Shown in pieces: positions 59,755 through 64,000 of a stretch of 64,000 bases of DNA; positions within the stretch are counted from its first letter, which is position 1, and each line of letters starts with the position of its first letter. Below the pieces are notes generated by a model. That model was not told the DNA's origin, made no database searches, and saw only the letters and a list, made by a program, of their open reading frames with translations. The translations under genes were made by a program, and so were the position numbers. Origin of the DNA: Rhyzopertha dominica. Taxonomy: Eukaryota > Arthropoda > Insecta > Coleoptera > Bostrichidae. The DNA lies in NCBI GenBank assembly GCA_025024175.1, contig QCXZ01000041.1:14751786-14815785 (forward strand), written 5' to 3'.

Positions 59755-61146
59755 AGGGAGAGGGGTTCCGACGTTGATCAAGAAAAAGGGGCGCCACACA
59801 ACTTTGTTGAACTCAAGCAACGGTCTACTCTTGACGAAAATTGTGAAAAGCCTCAGTATGAAAATGCTGAGGTACGATTGTACGTAATAAAAAAAGATGC
59901 ATGGACTTTAAAATATAATCGAGACTGTATAATGTAATAAGTTAGTTAAACTATCAAGTTTTATATACTAGCTAAAGTAATTAATTTATTGTAGATGCTT
60001 AGTGCCTAGGACATATTATTTGTATTTCTTACTACTTTACTAATTGTTACTTTATAAGATAATCTTTCTCCACTGTCACTGCTCTATATTGTTGCTCCTC
60101 TTTCCTCTTCCCATGTCGGGTAACTACCCCACCCACTGTTCTGTGATTCATTTCATTTAATTATCATGTGTTGCTATCCGTATGTAGTTAGATTTATCTA
60201 CTTTCAAGCACTTATTATTGTCGCGAAGTCAGTAATATATTTCTAGAAGATTTTTTTATATTGTTGGTGTCGAACTTTTCATACAAGCTGAATGTGTCTC
60301 AGTTGTCAGAAATAGTGATGAAGTTTAAGGGAACAATAAACAAATTGATATAAAAGTTCACCTACTTTTTTCAGAAAGCAAGTCGCAGAAAGTTTGCCTG
60401 AATAAAGTTCATTTTTCCTTCGTACAAATTTGCGACATCCCACGTCGCATCTCCGAGTTAAATTGATTTTCACCCCATTATCTTTATCCAATAAAAGGTT
60501 TCGTACCTACATTAATACTATTAGTTTTTAGTATTGAAGCAAATGCCGTATTTCTAGATATTTGACTACGTTATCTTTATTCATGTCCATGTTCTGCCAC
60601 CAAGATCTTTTAGCTGTTTCTGCATAAATAAGCATTTACACCCACCACTCCACTTCGCGTAGGTGTCACGTTCGCAAGAGAGGTGAGACATGTATTATCA
60701 CTGCAGGAATAGTGTGGGCTCAAATTCCATCCCTTAAAAATCAATACATATAGCTCCGAACGCATTCAAGACGATGTCAACCGCCCAGGCCAATTTGTTT
60801 TTTAAATCGACAGTTTCCTGTAATTATTCAAGCGGCACAGCCACGACTGATTTCATAGATCGAAAAATTCAGGCGTATACGAACTCACTACCAAGCCATT
60901 AATTAGCTGAAGAAAATGGACTATTCAAAGTTATTAAAACTGACTCGTCACACATGCAAAGAAAAATTCACATCACAAAATAATTGAAACAAAAAAGTAT
61001 CACAGCCTACAACACGTACAAATCACATTTGCAATACTGTCTATATTATTATTAGGGGGCTTGACAAGACAGAATATTTGCATTATATTAATTAAATGCA
61101 ATAAATATCTAGAGAAAGATAATTATTGCCTGAAATTTGTTTTTAG

Positions 61147-61495
61147 TTAACGTAGATGATATTTTAATGGGTTAACAGGCGTAAGGTGAAATGAAAAAGT
61201 ATTGCCAGCCTTGATCTAGATTTGAACTCCGGACCTTTTGAACGCTAGTCGAAAATACTGAGCTACGGGCGATTCAGCTGCAAATACGCCAGATGCCGTT
61301 CAGCCGAGTTACATAGTAAACTTTGATGTATATATGCAGCCTTGACCTCGATTCTGAATAGGGCACTGATAGCTCAATGGTTAGAGCGTTTGGCTAGTGT
61401 TGAAAAGATCCCGAGTTCAAATATCGGTCAAGGCTGGCAATACTTTTTCATTTCATCTTATGCCTATTAACCCATTAAAATATCATCTACGTTAA
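61147..61495. repeat. tRNA-like foldback element, copy 3 (349 bp)
   Basis: The termini TTAACGTAGATGATATTTTA and GGGTTAACAGGC are inverted at the other end. Each arm contains an outward-facing tRNA-like unit. The right unit (about 61362-61435, + strand) has A box TAGCTCAATGGTTAGAGCG, B box CGAGTTCAAATATCGG, then GGCTGGCAATAC and T5 at 61444-61448. The left unit (about 61270-61203, - strand) has GTAGCTCAGTATTTTCGACT, B box GGAGTTCAAATCT and T5 (AAAAA at 61194-61198). After each T run comes CATTTCA. The left and right units differ, so the arms have diverged or were assembled from different tRNA-like copies. Confidence 0.85.
61362..61448 (+). ncRNA. tRNA-like Pol III unit in the copy 3 foldback
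   Basis: A box (TAGCTCAATGG), a variable middle, B box (GAGTTCAAATA) and a T5 terminator occur at tRNA-gene spacing. The acceptor stem does not close as in a functional tRNA, and a D-arm-like AGCTCAATGGTTAGAGC is the best-preserved part. It is likely a tRNA-derived repeat unit rather than a tRNA gene. Transcription is untested. Confidence 0.5.
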
Positions 61496-62929
61496 GTAAT
61501 AATATCGCCCATTTTAACCCATGCTCTGTCAGTTAAGAAAATTGCATCTGTTAAAACAATACATGGCAGTAAGAAAATTACACTACGACGTTTTAACCAC
61601 ATAAATTTCAACACCATCAGCTGCATATTTTCTGTCCCCACAGTCCAGTTTTNACATACAGCATTCCATTTCATTGCTTCATACATCTTAACTAAAGTAC
61701 AGTACAATATATTAATTATCCTTACACTTACACTGCTTATATAACAAACAAGTTTAAGTTCTAGAAGATTGGTAACTCCAGCACACCAGGTCTCGCTTCA
61801 GTAGATCGGGACAAAAAATGATCTTTTTGCCGTTCGCTCACACTTAATATTATCGTATCTGCATAGAAGCGGTCCCAAGTTAGGCTCCTGCGGTACCCCA
61901 ATGTATCAACGTGGTATTTCGATTTAAATTTTCTAAACTATACAAATTTTTGATGATTGAAAAGGTAAGTGTTAAGAAAAAAATTAATAATGCTATCATT
62001 CCAGCTATTTAAGTTTAGTAAGTAAAAGTTGACGAACCGAATCAAATGCTTATATACCGCACATCCATCTTTTTTTTCCTGCAAATGTATGATAAAAATA
62101 TTACAGTTGATTTAACTACAGCATATATACAGTCACATGAACTGATCTCAAAAACTTACTGAAATTAAATATAATTAAGTATAATGTGTAATTCGGTATA
62201 ACTGAAGCATTCCCTACTTTATGACGTTTTATGATTAGGAGTAATGCTCTTAATCCATCACTCATCTAGGTAAATAGAGAATGAAGGGATATGCGTATAT
62301 TGAAATATTGGCAGGTCAGAACAGAGTTATACGCATACAGCATCATATACTAATTGTCTGTCAAGGCACAAAAGTAATCGGATGTGTTTTACTAAAAGCA
62401 GAAGTCCGTGTAAGCATATCCTAAACTTTTTGTTTTACCCTAATAAGAATGATTGACAAAAGTGTAAAATTTAAGCGATTTCGGCAAATTGTAATACGCT
62501 TGCTAAATGATCGTGGCGTGGCCCGCCCGGCAGCGTATTCAGAAAGAAGCAAGTGGCTCATTTCATTCCCTGTGGCCATTGTAAAAATTTTGGCAACTAC
62601 CTGTCAGTGTAGTTCCAGCTGTTATAAATGGTGGAAACTTTTGCGTCTTTTTGGGTCGCGCCGGCAATGCCGAGAGTTCAAATCCACCGGCATTTTCTAG
62701 TTTGCTAATTATTTATTTTTGAGACAACGGCTACAAAAAGAAAGCGAAAAAAGGTGTTTTCTCTTAAAATGAACCATGTAGATGTCATTTTTAACACTTT
62801 AGGAAAATCGTATGACAGCGAACTGTATTGTTTCAGTTGCCGTTTTCTAGTTAGTGAACAATGTAGTGAACGATATAGTGAACGATGTTAGTGAATTATG
62901 TAGGCAACAATTGTTGATCACAACAGTTG

Positions 62930-63675
62930 CGAAGAACGAAGAGTGATTCGTTTTTTATTTGCAAACATACCTCAGCTGCAATAAGTTAAGTGAAGTTTAG
63001 ATATGGTGTCTAAAATTCAAGAATGGCCACCACTAATGTACATGATGAAGAGCGGAGTGGCAGACCCAGTGTCCAAACCGATGAACTCGTTCAACAGATG
63101 AACCAGGTACTTCGATCTGATCGACGACTCACAATTAGTACTTTAGCCGATGAAATTCCTTCTATTGGACGCACCACGTCATTCAAGATTGCGACAGAAA
63201 TCTTGGATATCGCAAATTCTATTCCAGGTTGGTACCAAAAATGCTAACGGACCAGCACAAAGAATAAATACGGTCGTTTTCTTGATCGTTATAGGCAAGA
63301 CAGAGGTGACTAGTTATCCCATATTGTTACAGGCGACGAGACGTAGATATCCTGAGGCACCCCCGAATTTAAACGACATCCCCAGAATTGAAAAAAAGGT
63401 GCCTTGGCACAACACGCTATGAGTCCGCAAATTCCTGGGCAAATCCAAGATGCCAACGCTGCCCCCCTCCTCCTACAGTCCTGACCTCACCCCAGCAGTC
63501 TTCTTTTTGTTCTCTATAATATTTAGGCAGCCCTGAAATATACCCGTCTTTTGTCCATAGAAGATAGCCAATCAGCCGAAAAGAAGGCCTTGCAAGAGCG
63601 TCGGTCATGGCTGGAAAAAATGTGTAGTGGCTAAAGGACAGTACTTTAAAAAAAATTAAGTGTTCATGCAAATCT
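62930..63675 (+). pseudogene. Decayed mariner transposase
   Basis: The N-terminal helix-turn-helix piece reads EERRVIRFLFANIPQLQ (about 62935). Then HDEERSGRPSVQTDELV and RRLTISTLADEIPSIGRTT (63038-63185), and GWYQKC (the RWVPK position). After a frame change come FLDRYRQDRGD, HIVTGDET (first catalytic Asp, about 63335-63345) and TPEFKRHPQN. A later frame gives FLGKSKMPTLPPSSYSPDLT (third-motif region, about 63430-63490) and a C-terminal LSIEDSQSAEKKALQERRSW. The order is complete but stops and frameshifts are many. No inverted ends were identified. Confidence 0.8.
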
Positions 63676-63689
63676 TTTCAATAATTTAT

Positions 63690-64000
63690 TTTAAAAAAAC
63701 TGTCGACGATAAAAGACAATGCTCGTCCCAATACCGATACCACAACCATGGAGAAGATTCACGTTCCTCGTTGGGGACTTATTGATCGTCCACCTTGCAG
63801 TCCCGACCTTGCACCTAGTTACTATTTTGTCTTGCCCGCTTGCCGGGCAACCCTTCGAGAACGAAAAGGATCTCAAGACAGCCGTTATGAGCTAGTTCAA
63901 TTCCCATGCGGAGAACTTTTAAACTGAGTGGTTAAAGAAACTGATGCAGCTTTACGAAAAGTGTGGAAAACTGAAATCCTTTTGTAGGAACGGACCTTAC
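63690..64000 (+). pseudogene. Second mariner transposase fragment, C-terminal, cut by the window end
   Basis: One frame gives TTTMEKIHVPRWGLIDRPP followed by CSPDLAPSYYF, the third catalytic region of mariner (W.VL.HPPYSPDLAPSDYHLF; the final D is replaced by Y here). Another frame gives ENEKDLKTAVMS and EWLKKLMQLYEKCGK, the C-terminal helix region. It follows the first mariner directly in the same orientation but repeats its third motif in a different version, so it is a separate copy. Confidence 0.7.

Larger units (their letters stand above)
57238..64000 (+). other. Syt1 intron after the transmembrane-start exon, incomplete
   Basis: From GTAAGCAC at 57238 no exon encoding the remaining transmembrane helix or a C2 domain was found up to the window end, so the intron is at least 6.7 kb. 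It carries the inverted-repeat element at 58104, the possible larger element at 57868-59754, the tRNA-like foldback at 61147 and two mariner remnants. A possible B-box-like GAGTTCAAATCC occurs near 62671. Confidence 0.6.

Noticed and set aside
1..64000. CRISPR array, bacterial operon or phage
   Set aside because: No regularly spaced short direct repeats, no Shine-Dalgarno sites and no dense ORFs. The sequence is plainly eukaryotic.

Overview
The window is AT-rich nuclear DNA from an animal, most probably an insect. It has long introns and very few exons, and it carries insect-type mobile elements: mariner, a DUF4817/DDE transposase family, a Crypton, jockey/CR1-like LINE fragments and gypsy-like solo LTRs. 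There are no bacterial features (no operons, ribosome binding sites or dense ORFs). I cannot name the species. A 100-base N run (43489-43588) and about ten single Ns show it is a draft assembly.

Only one host gene is recognised with confidence. The 5' coding part of a synaptotagmin 1-type gene (Syt1) lies on the + strand: a start exon at 53863-53998 and a second exon at 57064-57237. They join in the same phase and give a short N-terminal luminal segment with a Thr tract, followed by the conserved PTWGVV entry into the transmembrane helix. The cytoplasmic linker and C2 domains must lie to the right of the window. A second, unrecognised host-like coding piece, a last exon on the - strand, sits at the left edge (1153-1315).

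Almost everything else that can be read is repeat DNA. From left to right: foldback elements at 6-166 and 8399-9269; a DDE remnant near 10.4 kb; an AAT microsatellite at 12.2 kb; one copy of an interspersed repeat at 15.1 kb; a decayed Crypton at 17.9-19.8 kb split by a CpG-rich inverted-repeat element; a foldback at 21.2-21.8 kb; a MITE at 25.7 kb; a 2.4-kb TA-flanked transposon at 25.9-28.3 kb split by another repeat; a foldback at 30.7-31.6 kb; a solo LTR at 34.7 kb; a LINE at 37.2-39.0 kb; a tRNA-like foldback at 41.0 kb; a tandem-armed foldback at 42-43 kb; a LINE piece at 44.9 kb; a second tRNA-like foldback at 45.6 kb; a DDE pseudogene at 46-47.4 kb; a LINE piece and a solo LTR at 50.5-51.2 kb; and a LINE 3' half at 52.4-53.3 kb. 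The Syt1 introns hold another DDE pseudogene, two MITE-like inverted repeats, the third tRNA-like foldback at 61.1-61.5 kb, and two decayed mariners at the right edge.

Between the repeats are several blocks with balanced base composition (near 11.1, 20.4, 24.7, 28.8, 33.7, 36.9, 40.7, 47.9 and 49.9 kb). They lack ORFs of note and are the best candidates for conserved regulatory DNA or untranslated exons upstream of Syt1. The most unusual signal is the set of three palindromic elements whose arms each contain an outward-facing tRNA-like Pol III unit (A box, B box, T5 terminator).
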